From Marthasterias glacialis (Eukaryota; Echinodermata; Asteroidea; Forcipulatida; Asteriidae), in contig OU452228.1 of NCBI GenBank assembly GCA_911728455.2, positions 19,495,224 to 19,559,223 of the forward strand: DNA of 64,000 nucleotides, read 5' to 3'. The translations under genes and the position numbers were made by a program. Below are positions 46,416-57,541 of this stretch, piece after piece; position 1 is the first letter of the stretch; every line of letters begins with the position of its first letter. A model generated the notes under the pieces. The model searched no databases, had not been told where the DNA came from, and saw only the letters and a program-made list of their open reading frames with translations.

Positions 46416-48677
46416 ATTGAGAACAGCGTCTTATTTTTTTAAATCCCACCAAAATAGAAGTGACTTGAGTTTTGAATAATTTACTGAATAAATTCAAACT
46501 GTGGAAAATGGAAATTAAGAATTGTTATAAATAACATAAAAGTGTATGTTGTTTCAGATGGTTGAACTTGCAGTCACCTCATGCATTTTGTAAGCCTTAA
46601 GTACTCCGGGGACAGAGACGAACGGTCAGTGGTTAAACTGCAGTTATTAGGATGTCTTTATTCATGACCAGCATAATAGGCCAGAGGATGTTGCCAGGTA
46701 ACAACTTGCAGCCCGTAAATCCCTGTTCAAGTTAAGTCATTTTTTTTTGGGGGGGGGGGTTGTACGTCATTAGTTTTTAGATGAGTAAATTTCACTTGTG
46801 CTCTCAGGAACAAATAATAGTCAAAGCTCGGTATGTTTTCGTCTTGAAGATTACGGGTATACATTGTGTTGTGGTCGGATACATTTTGAAATGCCTACTT
46901 AAGTTATACCTATAACATGGTTGGGATTGCTTCCTTTACTAACTCGGTCTACCCAGTCATCGTTTTATCAAAAATAAGATAAATTGAATGGTGATAAAAC
47001 CTAGTGTGATTCTTGAGCTATATGCTGATAGATGATACAAGATCCTTATAAATTGTACCACCTCTTTACCAAAAAAAAAAAAAAAAAAAAAAGTGTGAAC
47101 CCGGGTGTGTATGTAAACCATGGTTCTGTTTTCATGAGGTTTTCCCTCCATTTACAGTCATGCAACTGATACAATTTGTCAAAAAAGACGACATTTTCAG
47201 GCACAGCAAGACTTTGTATTATACTGTGTTTTTCAATGTTTAATGGCACAGCCTGACAGCTCAGTAACCAAAGGTGAGGATATCAGCTGATACCCTGTAG
47301 TAAGCCTGGATTGAGTATGATCAAAGCGAGGCTGGGAAGAAAAACACGTCCAACCCAACCATTTACAAACTCGGGCTATAAGAATCCTACACGCAGTGAC
47401 CAATATTGCTGCATTTTGAGAAAAAGTGGTTGTAATTCTCGTTCGAGTTTGGCTTGGTCATCTTGGTTGCCGCTCGATTCTAAATAAGCCAAGATTGAAA
47501 AAAAAAAAATATTTGCCTGTATTTCCATTTAGCAAGCCCACATGTTCCTCCATGCTGTATTATTGAACTTCAAATATATTACTTTTTAGAGTAATACGAA
47601 TTAAAAAGGTGTTTGTTTTGGGTTTATGCGAATCAATTTTGTCTAGAATAATTCAACAGGCTTACTGGCTCATTTTGGTGCTCGATATGTGGCAGGATGT
47701 ACCCCCTTCCTATTGTGTCTTCATTGTGTTCTGGGAATCTAAGGAATTCTTTTGAGGATTTTGGTGTGTTACCTCTGTACAAGAGGGGAAGAGTGTGTTA
47801 GAGTATGGGAACATTTGGGGGCCTCCGCCACATATCGGGCATGGTATATATACGCTATCGGTTTGTTATCTACTGGAATGAATGTATGAATTGATCTTTA
47901 AATAATGTTGTACATAGTGTTTATAATTATACTTCATTATAGTATAATTATGTAAAATATACCCACGTAACTAATGGCATAGTGTGTACATAAAACGCCT
48001 GTGAATATGACTTTACACTAACATGAATAATGCCTTTGGCGTCAACAAATATTTTCTCTCCGCTCACAAACGATGGAAAACTTTAAGATGCTTTTCTCTT
48101 TCATAGAACTTGTCAGATTTGATACATACAATTAAATTTTACAATTTTCTGTTCAAATTATAAATTGTTCACTAACAATATTGTAATGTTTTGTTCACAA
48201 AAAATATGTTAGTTTCCTGTTGAATTTAATTTCGTCATCACTAAAGCCTCCTAGGCTACATTAAGCTTATTATCAAGTAAATATACACAGAACATTTCAC
48301 TCGGCAAGTGTTGCATCAGAAGTTGTTGGTGTAAAATGACGTTCCAAATGACGTTTTTATTTGTGAATAACTTTCGCACAATTATTCTTCTTGTGTTCAT
48401 CATTTTAAGAGAGCCAGTCAACACAAAAACTTCTGTCCTCGCATTGATTTTGAACTAAATTTTGTTTTCCTTTGTAAATGTATGCACATTGTGTTTCCAC
48501 TGCAGTGAAGTTTTCACTCACCATGAATACGTACTATGTACATGTATATGCACGACGTCTTGACTAGCAGAGGAATTTAAAAAAAATACATAAGTTTAAT
48601 CTACTAAATTCGTTGTGTGCTGTTGTCATTTACGTGCATTGGTAAAACAGCTGGGATGAGCTGGTATAAAACAGACC
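46416..48677. other. Intergenic DNA with a MITE, no gene recognised
   Basis: It contains the MITE at 47676-47843, an A-run at about 47070-47092 and AT-rich single-copy-looking DNA. No supported exon. Confidence 0.45.
47676..47843. mobile_element. MITE with TIR TGCTCGATATGTGGCAGG, copy 1
   Basis: The left end TGCTCGATATGTGGCAGG is mirrored by GCCTCCGCCACATATCGGGC at the right. The interior shares GAGGGGAAGAGTGTGTTA with the inverted copy at 53734-53913. Confidence 0.8.
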
Positions 48678-48814
48678 AGGGTGGATTTCACAAAACCAGT
48701 CTTAACTAACGACATAGTCCTAACATTTGACAAGTCATATATCTAAAGTTAGGACCAGTTACTCTTCCTAACTCAAGATAAGACTAGTCCTAGCGCTTTG
48801 TGAAATCTACCCCA
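48678..48814. mobile_element. MITE with TIR GGGTGGATTTCACAAA
   Basis: The ends are AGGGTGGATTTCACAAA and CTTTGTGAAATCTACCCC. Inner arms are CCAGTCTTAACTAACGACAT against AGATAAGACTAGTCCTAGCG, plus CCTAACATTTGAC and related words. The tips resemble those at 2500-2650, so the families may be related. Confidence 0.8.
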
Positions 48815-48920
48815 GGTGTCAGTGCTTTGCTATTGTTGAAACCCTGAGCGGATAATGATAATTATGAATAATTACACTAATCATAGTTATGCAGGGTATA
48901 GCCGTTGATGTTAATCAAAA

Positions 48921-50338
48921 GGAAAACGCGCTGTCTGCAATAATCAAAAACTGTTTATATTTCTAAAGACTTATTTCTGCCAAGTTTTGTAATGACATGG
49001 GCATGTTTGAGTTTTGGAGCATGTGGGTCCGTTTGACTCATGGCTTTCTGTTACCGGCGCGAATTCTGCGCTTACGGTCACCATTTCTGCTTACAGGGTG
49101 AGCGCTGGACTTCTGCGCTAGCATGTGCAGTAAGCGAAGATTGATTAATAGTAAGTGTATACGCACACCATCGACGGTGATCCCTTCTCTAACGAAACTC
49201 ACCAGCACAAATTTCTTGCCAACCTGCGGTGATTTTTATGCCGATTGTAAGCGAGGATGATTTGCTTATTAGTTGCTCTGCTCATTTATGATAGTAAATA
49301 CCGACAGATTGTCATGGGAACACTGCATTTGACAAGTTTGTTGTTTTTCCTACCCTATTATTTCCCTGTATAATAATACTTTAATGGCCCTGAATTAAAA
49401 ACGGACTTTATTGTGGCGGCGTTCAACCATTCAGAATTTCAGTGTCATCCGTGAGATACCATGGTCCTTACTCTATGGTTTGGGTCACGTTTCGGTACCC
49501 GTGACTCAATGAGTTACACACCAACGAATCGCCCCTGAGCTAGCTCCGCCCATTTATAATCAATTATTCACAACAATGTCAACAACATACAACACTAAGC
49601 TGTCCTATCATTCCGTGAATGCAATTTCCAGCGTGCAAAAATGCAAATGAGCAGTACGAAAGACCTTGAACCAAATAAACGGGTTTTCGCTTTCACAGGT
49701 CGTGGATCAGAGTGACAGACTGTAAAATGTTATCAAGTAAAAGTTGCAAATTTCTAAATAGTTTTGTCTTCTTTTATAAAGAGCAAGAGCTGTTTAGTAT
49801 CGAGGTATAATAAGACCTACAAGAATAGAGCTATCAAACCATGATCAAACTAAACCATGCTACCATACCACGAAAGGAAACACAATGTATACAGCGGCTG
49901 TACCAGATCTGCTAATCTGGGGGGGGGGGAGAAGTGGGGACAAGCTTAACTTTAGGGGGGAGGCAAACAAAAATATTTAAGTGTAATATTGTGCTGAATA
50001 ATAGTTAAACTCGATTTCGGGCATAGGCGAAAAATTGAGGCGGGAACTGGGGGGGGGGGGGCATTTGCCCCCCCCCCTGCTCCCCCTAGCGCCGCCGCTG
50101 AATGTATAAAGTCTGACTGAAGTCTTTACTCACCGAAGGATGGGCCATCATTGGTTTATGATTCATATGTTTTATCCTGTTAGTATCTTTGGTAACTTTT
50201 CGCCGTAATTCGAGGAAACTCTGCCTGAATACCCCGGTTTACATGGCACTTTATACGGAGATACATTGTAAGACAAAACCTAGCAATTACAGCAAGCTAG
50301 AAACTTCTACATCACTACATCTTGTTGGTAGCAGTCAT
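48921..50338. repeat. Tandem segmental duplication, first unit
   Basis: The unit begins GGAAAACGCGCTGTCTGCAA and ends TCTTGTTGGTAGCAGTCAT. It matches 50389-51714 in the same order and orientation with a few percent difference. It has about 150 bp near 48985-49135 that the second unit lacks. A 50-bp junction piece at 50339-50388 repeats 48959-49008. No gene is seen in the unit; G- and C-runs at about 49920 and 50050 flank a segment ending CCTAGCGCCGCCGCTGAATG. Confidence 0.95.
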
Positions 50339-50388
50339 TTTTCTAAAGACTTATTTCTGCCAAGTTTTGTAATGACATGGGCATGTTT

Positions 50389-51714
50389 GGAAAACGCGCT
50401 GTCTGCAATAATCAAAACTGTTTATATTTCTAAAGACAATTATTTCTGCCAAGTTTGAAGATTGATTAATATAAGTGTATACGCACACCATCGAGCAAGG
50501 TGATCCCTTCTCTCACGAAACTCACAAGCACAACAATTTCTTGCCAACCTGCGGTGATTTTTATGCCGATTGTAAGCGAGGATGATTTGCTTATTAGTTG
50601 CTCTGCTAATTTATGATAGTAAATACCGACAGATTGTCATGGGAACACTGCATTTGACAAGTTTGTTGTTTTTCCTACCCCATTATTTCCCTGTATAATA
50701 ACACTTCAATAGCCCCTGGAAAACAAACTTTATTGTGGCGGCGCTCAACCATTCAGAATTTCAGTGTCATCCGTGAGATACCATGGTCCTTACTCTATGG
50801 TTTGGGTCACGTTTCGGTACCCGTGACTCAATGAAAGAATGTTGCACACCAACGAATCGCCCCTGAGCTAGCTCCGCCCCTTTATAATAAATTATTCACA
50901 ACAATGTCAACAACATACAACACTAAGCTGTCCTCCTATCGTTCCGTGAATGCAATTTCCAGCGTGCAAAAATGCAAATGAGCAGTACAAAAGACCTTGA
51001 ACCAATATAGAGACACGGGTTTTACGATCATAAAAGTGTGTTGTATCACCTTTCACAGGTCATGGATCAGAGAGACAGACTGTAAATGTTGTCAAGTAAA
51101 AGTTGCAAATTTCTAAATAGTTTTGTCTTCTTTTATAAAGAGCAAGAGCTGTTTAGTATCGAGGTATAATAAGACCTACAAGAATAGAGCTATCAAACCA
51201 TGATCAAACTAAACCATGCTACCATACCACGAAAGGAAACACAATGTATACAGCGGCTGTACCAGATCTGCCAATCTGGGGGGGGGGGCAGTGGGGGCAA
51301 GCTTAACTTTAGGGGGGAGGCAAACAAAAATATTTAAGTGTAATTTTGTGCTAAATAGTAGTTAAACTCGATTTCGGGCATAGGCGAAAAATTGAGGCGG
51401 GAACTGGGGGGGGGGGGCAAAGAAATAACTTGGGAGGGGGCATTTGCCCCCCTTGCTCCCCCTAGCGCCGCCGCTGAATGTATAAAGTCTGTTTGAAGTC
51501 TTTACTCGCCGAAGGATGGACCATCATATGGTTTATGATTCATATGTTTTATCCTGTTAGTATCTTTGGTAACTTTTCGCCGTAATTCGAGGAAACTCTG
51601 CCTGAATACCCCGGTTTACATGGCACTTTATACGGAGATACATGTAAGACAAAACCTAGCAATTACAGCAAGCTAGAAACTTCTACATCACTGCATCTTG
51701 TTGGTAGCAGTCAT
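50389..51714. repeat. Tandem segmental duplication, second unit
   Basis: Direct copy of 48921-50338, with a deletion near its left end (GCCAAGTTTGAAGATTGATT joins sequence that is apart in the first unit) and a small insertion around 51017-51050. The homopolymer G tracts differ in length between units. Confidence 0.95.
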
Positions 51715-51957
51715 ATGGTCATGCCATAGAGCTATAAACAAGAAAAATGAACCAAAGCCTTTCTCACCTTTATCGTTTGCGCCACTTCAAGAAAACTATT
51801 ATTATTTTTATTGAAAAAAAAAACATATCTTGTAATGAAACCAAGCAAGCCTCGAAAATGAGTACCTACCACTGCACTCATCCGTAGGCCTGAAGATGCC
51901 CGTGTAGAGAGAACTAAGCCAGCCTGAATGCCAAGTTATGTGTGACGTTTAAAACCC

Positions 51958-52769
51958 TCCGATGGAGTGACGTACTATTTTTGATAGTCGGTTTTTAGTG
52001 TTTTTTGAATAACTTGTTTAATTAAATTTGAACAATTTTGAAACTCCATGTGTTCCTCAAGCAGTCAATTCCCTTCAAAACAAGGTATCCCCCGTTAAAA
52101 TCGGCCCAGGCACTCTGCCAAAACATGCCATCAGCTAGTCATGCCCCAGGGGAGTCCATTTCAACCCCTGCGCTAAGCAATACGGCCTTGTTGTTTATTG
52201 CGCTGTGTCACAAGGCCAGATGTGTGGTCTGATAATGGTCTGCCGCAGCATCAATGAATCATACACTTGGTTGAAGCCTGGCCTGACATCTAGTGTATCC
52301 CTTTTGAACCAATCCAGAGTCTGTATTGGGGCTGGGGATGGTGGGGGAAGGCGGGGCTTTAGTGTTGTTGTTTGATACTGAAAGTTCATCAGCCTTTGAT
52401 GTCTGGGTATGTAGACTTACGGTCTTTTCCTTCCTCAATGCTTGAGGCCTGGAGGTTGTAGATAATATCTTCTAGGAATAAGTTGTGATCAAACACCAGT
52501 CGACTGTTAGTTGTGGCATGGTTGTGGTGTGTGTATTTGGGGTGAAGTTGGGGGCGACGGGGGGGTGTCAAAGGCGGGGCTTAGCGTCAGGGTTGTTTTC
52601 TGATTAGGAGCTGTCAGCCACCTTTTGGAATGGCCTGAAAATGAATATATAGTGAGGGAGACACCTCTAGAAGATGGTTATATGTCAAGAAAAGCATTTG
52701 AATAAATATTGGTAACATGACACGCGTGTATGTAGGGTACTATAGAAAATAGTACGTCACTCCATCGGA
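51958..52769. mobile_element. Non-autonomous element, 812 bp, with perfect 24-bp TIRs
   Basis: The left TIR starts TCCGATGGAGTGACGTACTA and the right terminus at 52746-52769 is its inverse over 24 bp. The interior holds two related G-rich segments (AAGGCGGGGCTT at about 52350 and at about 52571). No transposase-sized frame. Confidence 0.85.
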
Positions 52770-53019
52770 ATATAATTCAAGCATCAATGGCAGCGCAGAG
52801 TTAAACCCAAATTCCACTGTTTTAAAAGGTATTTTTAAGACAACACAATTGTAATGAGAGTACTACCCCTGTTCATCGAGCCCTCAGCATTCCTAAAACC
52901 ATGAAGCAGTAACACTAAAACCATCTCAACTCCTTTGGAGTATGCAGTACCGGCAACAAAATCAGCGCACATGTTGCTAATCATTCACACCAACAATCTC
53001 TACCCTCACATTATTGTAT

Positions 53020-53172
53020 CCATTAAATCCTGTGTGATGAGAAGCAGTTATAGTAAAGCGTCTTGCTCAGGGACACAATTAGTGTCTCGACCAGGATTCA
53101 TACCTACACTCTGGGGACCTAGCCACCGAAACTTGAGTTCGATGCGCTCGAGACCACTCGACCACGACACGA
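53020..53172 (-). repeat. tRNA-derived SINE
   Basis: On the minus strand GTCGTGGTCGAGTGGTCTCG (Leu/Ser-tRNA-like A-box) is followed by GGTATGAATCC as the B-box (53104-53094) and the tail CCCTGAGCAAGACGCTTTAC. The body is typical of a SINE and has no tRNA acceptor pairing. Confidence 0.75.
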
Positions 53173-53179
53173 GTAACTG

Positions 53180-53399
53180 AATTGACCCCTCGCAAGCACG
53201 TCACACTCGGCGACTGTGCCCCGCTCACCATTTTTGAAGTCAATAAGGTATACGTGTATTAAACGCCGCACCGCCTGAAATGCGCACGTGTACATGTACA
53301 ATGTACGCAGGCACTGACTTAATACACAGTGATTATTGACTTCCAAAATGGCGCAACGAAGATTATTGTGATCATGGCGTCAGGTAAATTGAATCAATA
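53180..53399. mobile_element. MITE with TIR ATTGACCC, copy 2
   Basis: The left end ATTGACCCCTCGCAAGCACG parallels 28333-28515. Inner arms are CACCATTTTTGAAGTCAATA and TTATTGACTTCCAAAATGGC. The right end is degraded (TTGAATCAATAG). The centre has the palindromic ACGTGTACATGTACAATGTA. Confidence 0.8.
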
Positions 53400-53733
53400 G
53401 ATAAATCATATAGTTTCCTCCGACAACCTGAATGCACAAGGTTGGTCGTTCAATGCTTATCTAAATAATTAGCTGCATGGAGGAAGTGGTGAACCCAGAA
53501 GCCCATCATCAGTGTGTGGTTGGCATAGTTACGTCAAACTTAAACAGGGCCTCCAAGGTCAAATTCAATTTTGTGATGCACTCATTTTCCAATAGAGTCA
53601 TTTATGAAAGTGGGAAAAAAATACAAGTCTCCAACCTCGCGATGAAATGGTGTAACATGTCATTTTGTTTGATACATGTACTATTTCAGAACGAAATTTG
53701 AAACACGCTACATCATTGGATATATCGATACCA

Positions 53734-53913
53734 TGCCCGCTATGTGGCAGAGGGAGGCCCCCAAATGTTCCCATTCTATAACACACTCTTCCCCTCTTGT
53801 ACAGAAGTAAACCCCTCTGAAATCCTCAAAAGAATTTCAGAGATTTCCAGAACACAATGAAGACACAACATGAGGGGGTAGGCCTACACCCTGCCACATA
53901 TCGAGCACCAAAT
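53734..53913. mobile_element. MITE with TIR GCTCGATATGTGGCAGG, copy 2 (inverted)
   Basis: It reads CCCGCTATGTGGCAGAGGGA at the left and CCTGCCACATATCGAGCA at the right. It is the inverted relative of 47676-47843 and shares TAACACACTCTTCCCCTCTT. Confidence 0.8.
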
Positions 53914-54810
53914 GTGGATATCAACAACAAATGGGTCAATCTGTACATTCCAGTGAGGATTGTTAGCATCAGCCAAAAAGTTGAAGTTAATGCCTTTTTG
54001 ATTGAATACCATCAAAATTCAGGAATGACCTATTAACCATTTCCTGTACATAATGTGAGACCCATCTTATTACGTCAATGGATGTTTCAGGATGACTATC
54101 AAATCCAATGGCATTCTACACCATTGTAACGCGATGCTACAGCCTTATATCACATCCCCACACTTTCATACAAGGACTCTATCTATTGGAAAATGAGTGC
54201 ATGCATCACAAAACTGAATGCAACCTTGGAGCCTATCTTGAACACGAAAGTATTTGCAGATGAGCAATGGCTACTGCTACACACGATCAATTAAAAATTA
54301 AACATTAATTTGAGTTGTGTATTATCTAAAACTGTCTGGTTTAGAAGCACGTTTTAATATAAGCGAGTGGAATTGTTTGCCCTCCCGTTTTAAAAAAAAT
54401 GTTTTTATAAAAGATGGCAACAAACACAGAATTAGCCGTTGCAAACTGTGACCTATGGTATAAATGCAAACACTAACGGTTAACAACCTGGTGTTTGGCC
54501 ACTTGCGGTCTTTCTCAAAGGCTTTTTAAAAAGATGACAGCATTTTAGATGTACGATGGTCATCCGTTTAAATAACATAATAGCAACAGCTTTTAGTAAA
54601 ACTGTTTTTTTCCCACGATCGTCATCCATTCTATCGGTTCCAAAATGCTTTTCTATAATAAATCGTCGCAGTTTTCACAAAGTGACATATTGCTCCAAAT
54701 AATTTTTTCCCCACAAATTTGAGTGATGTCAATATTTAGAAAAGTTTCACTGATACCTTTATTTCTGCCATGTGTCAAGTCTTGAGACATCTTGGTTGCT
54801 TTACTACAAA

Positions 54811-55978
54811 AGCCCAATCGTGCCACGAAAGTTTATTTTATTACGAATTAATAATCCATTATTACGAATTAATAATTCGTTATTACGAAATAAATAATTC
54901 GTTATTCGTATTAACGTTATTACGAATTAGTAATCCATTATATTGTGCCTCATGACAGTTTATACAACAGCGCCCTCTACGATTGGGCTTTCGTACATCT
55001 GCTAGTCTGGTTACCAGACCCAAAAATCTCCGACTATTCTGTCGATTTTAGGGTCCGGTATGCATCACCACTGAGAGATCAGTGGGTTCCACCCAAATGT
55101 CACGTGACGAAAAAGGAGGAATTCCTTCTTTTCCGAAAAACTATCCGAAATGCTCCGGACAGTGTCGTTAATGGTCGAACATTTCTTTTGTTAATAAAAA
55201 ATCAAAAATTTTGCAGACACATCCCATTATCGTTTTTCTTTTCTTTATTTTCCCCAACAAATTCAACACTATAATAATTTGAATATATTTTAAACATTTT
55301 TACAACTGATAATCCCAGGCTTTTTGCAAGTAAACATGGCCCGTCATCAGCGCTCCGTTTTTTATCCGATGATATCGTCCACCATTGGTGACAAGTAATG
55401 AATATTGAATATTTATACATGTTCTTGTCATAATCTATGTTTAGCTTTGGAAGGATGATGCCTGACCTAAGATTTTTAACAAGAGTTGTTAGGGAATCTT
55501 TGGTCAGGGAACAGACTATTATGTCTGTCGGCTACGTTCAAAGATTAACAATGGCCTAAACTCCCTCAAAAGTTGCAGTCGTACGACACACAACACAAAC
55601 ACGTCTGCCGCGTCTATTCTAGATCGGGCACGTTTGTAGTTTCTATTAATTCGTTATAAGAATTATTAATTCGCAATAACGAATTATTACAAATTATTAA
55701 TTTGTAATATCAAATTAGTAATTTGTAATGACGAATTAATTCGTAATAACAAATGATTATTGTAATTTGTAATACTGAATTATTAATTCGTAATAATGAA
55801 TTATTTATTCGTAATAGTGAATTATTAATTCGTAAGAATGAATTATTAATTCGTACAATGCATTATTTGCTTCGTAATAACGAATGATTAATTCGTAATA
55901 TCAAATTACTAATTCGTAATAATAAATTAGTAATTCGTAATAACGAATTAATTTCCCACTGCGTGGCACGATTGGGCT
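54811..55978. mobile_element. Non-autonomous element, 1.17 kb, 17-bp TIRs and palindromic subterminal repeats
   Basis: AGCCCAATCGTGCCACG at 54811-54827 is exactly matched by its inverse at 55962-55978. Next to each end lie many copies of a self-complementary 16-17-bp word like AATTCGTAATAACGAATTA (left block about 54833-54940, right block about 55640-55953). The core at about 54945-55640 has one 109-codon frame without recognised domain. An inverted GATTGGGCTTTCG at about 54981 hints at a smaller element nested at the left end. Confidence 0.8.
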
Positions 55979-57362
55979 ATCATAACTGAAATGATCACTT
56001 CACATAGAGCAATGTTGTTTGTGTACCACCGTAGAGCAAAGGAGTTCTGTTTCTATGGTTCTATGAAGTGACACAATTCCCTACACTATTACACAGGGAA
56101 TACATCACTTTGTGAAAACTCGAAAATCGTGTCTGTTGACTTTTTGTCGTTTTCACGAAATGACGTTTAAGTTTATCTTTAAGTTTTACTCGTCGCTAGT
56201 TGTTTCCATAGACAAATACATATTATACATACACTTACGTGTCAACTTTGAGATTTCAGCTTTCTAACAATTTTAACAAATTTGACGATGAAAAAAAATC
56301 AAGAAACTGCGTTTTTTATCTTTTAACCAACCTCAATATGCAACCGCCCGAAAACGCAGTTTTACCCGTGTAGTCCAATGTGTCACTTCATGAAAACTCT
56401 GAGAAATTATTTAAGGGCAAATAGACCCTGTTGAAATGTTCACCCTTAAAAATGAACCTATATTTAAAAAAATGAAAAATGAACAAAAATCTGAGAAATA
56501 TTTGTTTTTTCATCTTTATCCATACAGTGCACAATAAATATTTACAAACGAGTATGTCAAATGTGTTGCCATTCTGTTGTTTTAATTTCTACTGAATAAT
56601 TAATTCAAAACAAAAAAAAATAATTAGTTAACATATATATACATGACTACATTACACTAGCAATGACATACATCTACTTAGTTGTATTGTTTTGATTTCG
56701 TTCTCATATTCCTGGATACAAAATTAATTTAAAATAACACAACTCAATTTGACCAGTCAAGCTCTTCATAATAATTAAGACCTCAATAATACACACTTGA
56801 CATTGAAGATTTCACCTTAGAATAATTACCTTAAAAAACAATCAAATCAAAGCATTGAATTTACATTACAAAGAGTTTTTTACTTAAAAAATCTTTACAA
56901 ATTCAACAACATTTTTGACCGTGACATTCTGGATTTGCAGTACCCCTAAAGTATCAAATGTTGACTAATATAATACTTCTCATAAATTTTTCTCTACACT
57001 GACTTTTTTGGGATTGATTAAATCCTTTCCATTTACATAAATATAAACTATCGCAATAGCTGAACTTGCTTTCCATTCTTGTATCGGTGAAGTTCATCTT
57101 GCCCCCAAAACAGAAAACTAATGTATCATTCACACACGTTTCAATCTCTCAAGACATTAAAATGCAAACTGAGGAAATTCTTCCGATTTTCCTTAGTCTG
57201 GAAAACATGTAGGCTAATTTGAATTACAAATCTCAAAAGCGTTTCGTAAAAAAAAAAGGAAAGTATACTAACAAATTTTCCTTAATTTGTTATTTAGAGA
57301 GAGGGAATGAAAGTGTTATTTGTTACAATCTATAAGGAATTTTTACCTGATAACCACTGATT

Positions 57363-57541
57363 GGGGCCCAAATTTGATAGAGCTGCTTACACAACAATTG
57401 TGCTTACCAGAATAAGGTTACCAGCCTATAAACATTATGTTCTATGTATCGTCTGTGACTGGTTTCCCTGTCATTTTTCGCTTAGCAGAAATTTGTTAAG
57501 CAACATTGGTCTGCTTAGGCAGCTCTATTAATATTGGGCCC
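57363..57541. mobile_element. MITE, family GGGCCCAATTTCAT
   Basis: The ends are GGGCCCAAATTTGATAGAGC and GCTCTATTAATATTGGGCCC. The interior has GGTTACCAGCC and TTTTTCGCTTAGCAGAAATT. Diverged or partial relatives are at 58796-58905, 59880-59995 and 61640-61778, and a full one is at 27746-27918. Confidence 0.8.

Larger units (their letters stand above)
42996..46500. other. Region downstream of the bZIP stop codon; 3' untranslated region of unknown length, then intergenic
   Basis: Canonical AATAAA words in sense orientation occur at 44899-44904, 45751-45756 and 46203-46208; which of them ends the mRNA cannot be told. A SINE (44395-44475), a dispersed-repeat word ACGTTTCGACCCTAGCAGAG at about 44688 and a hairpin (45121-45210) lie here. 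The 145-codon open frame at 45430-45867 has no recognisable domain and no ATG at its beginning. Confidence 0.45.
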
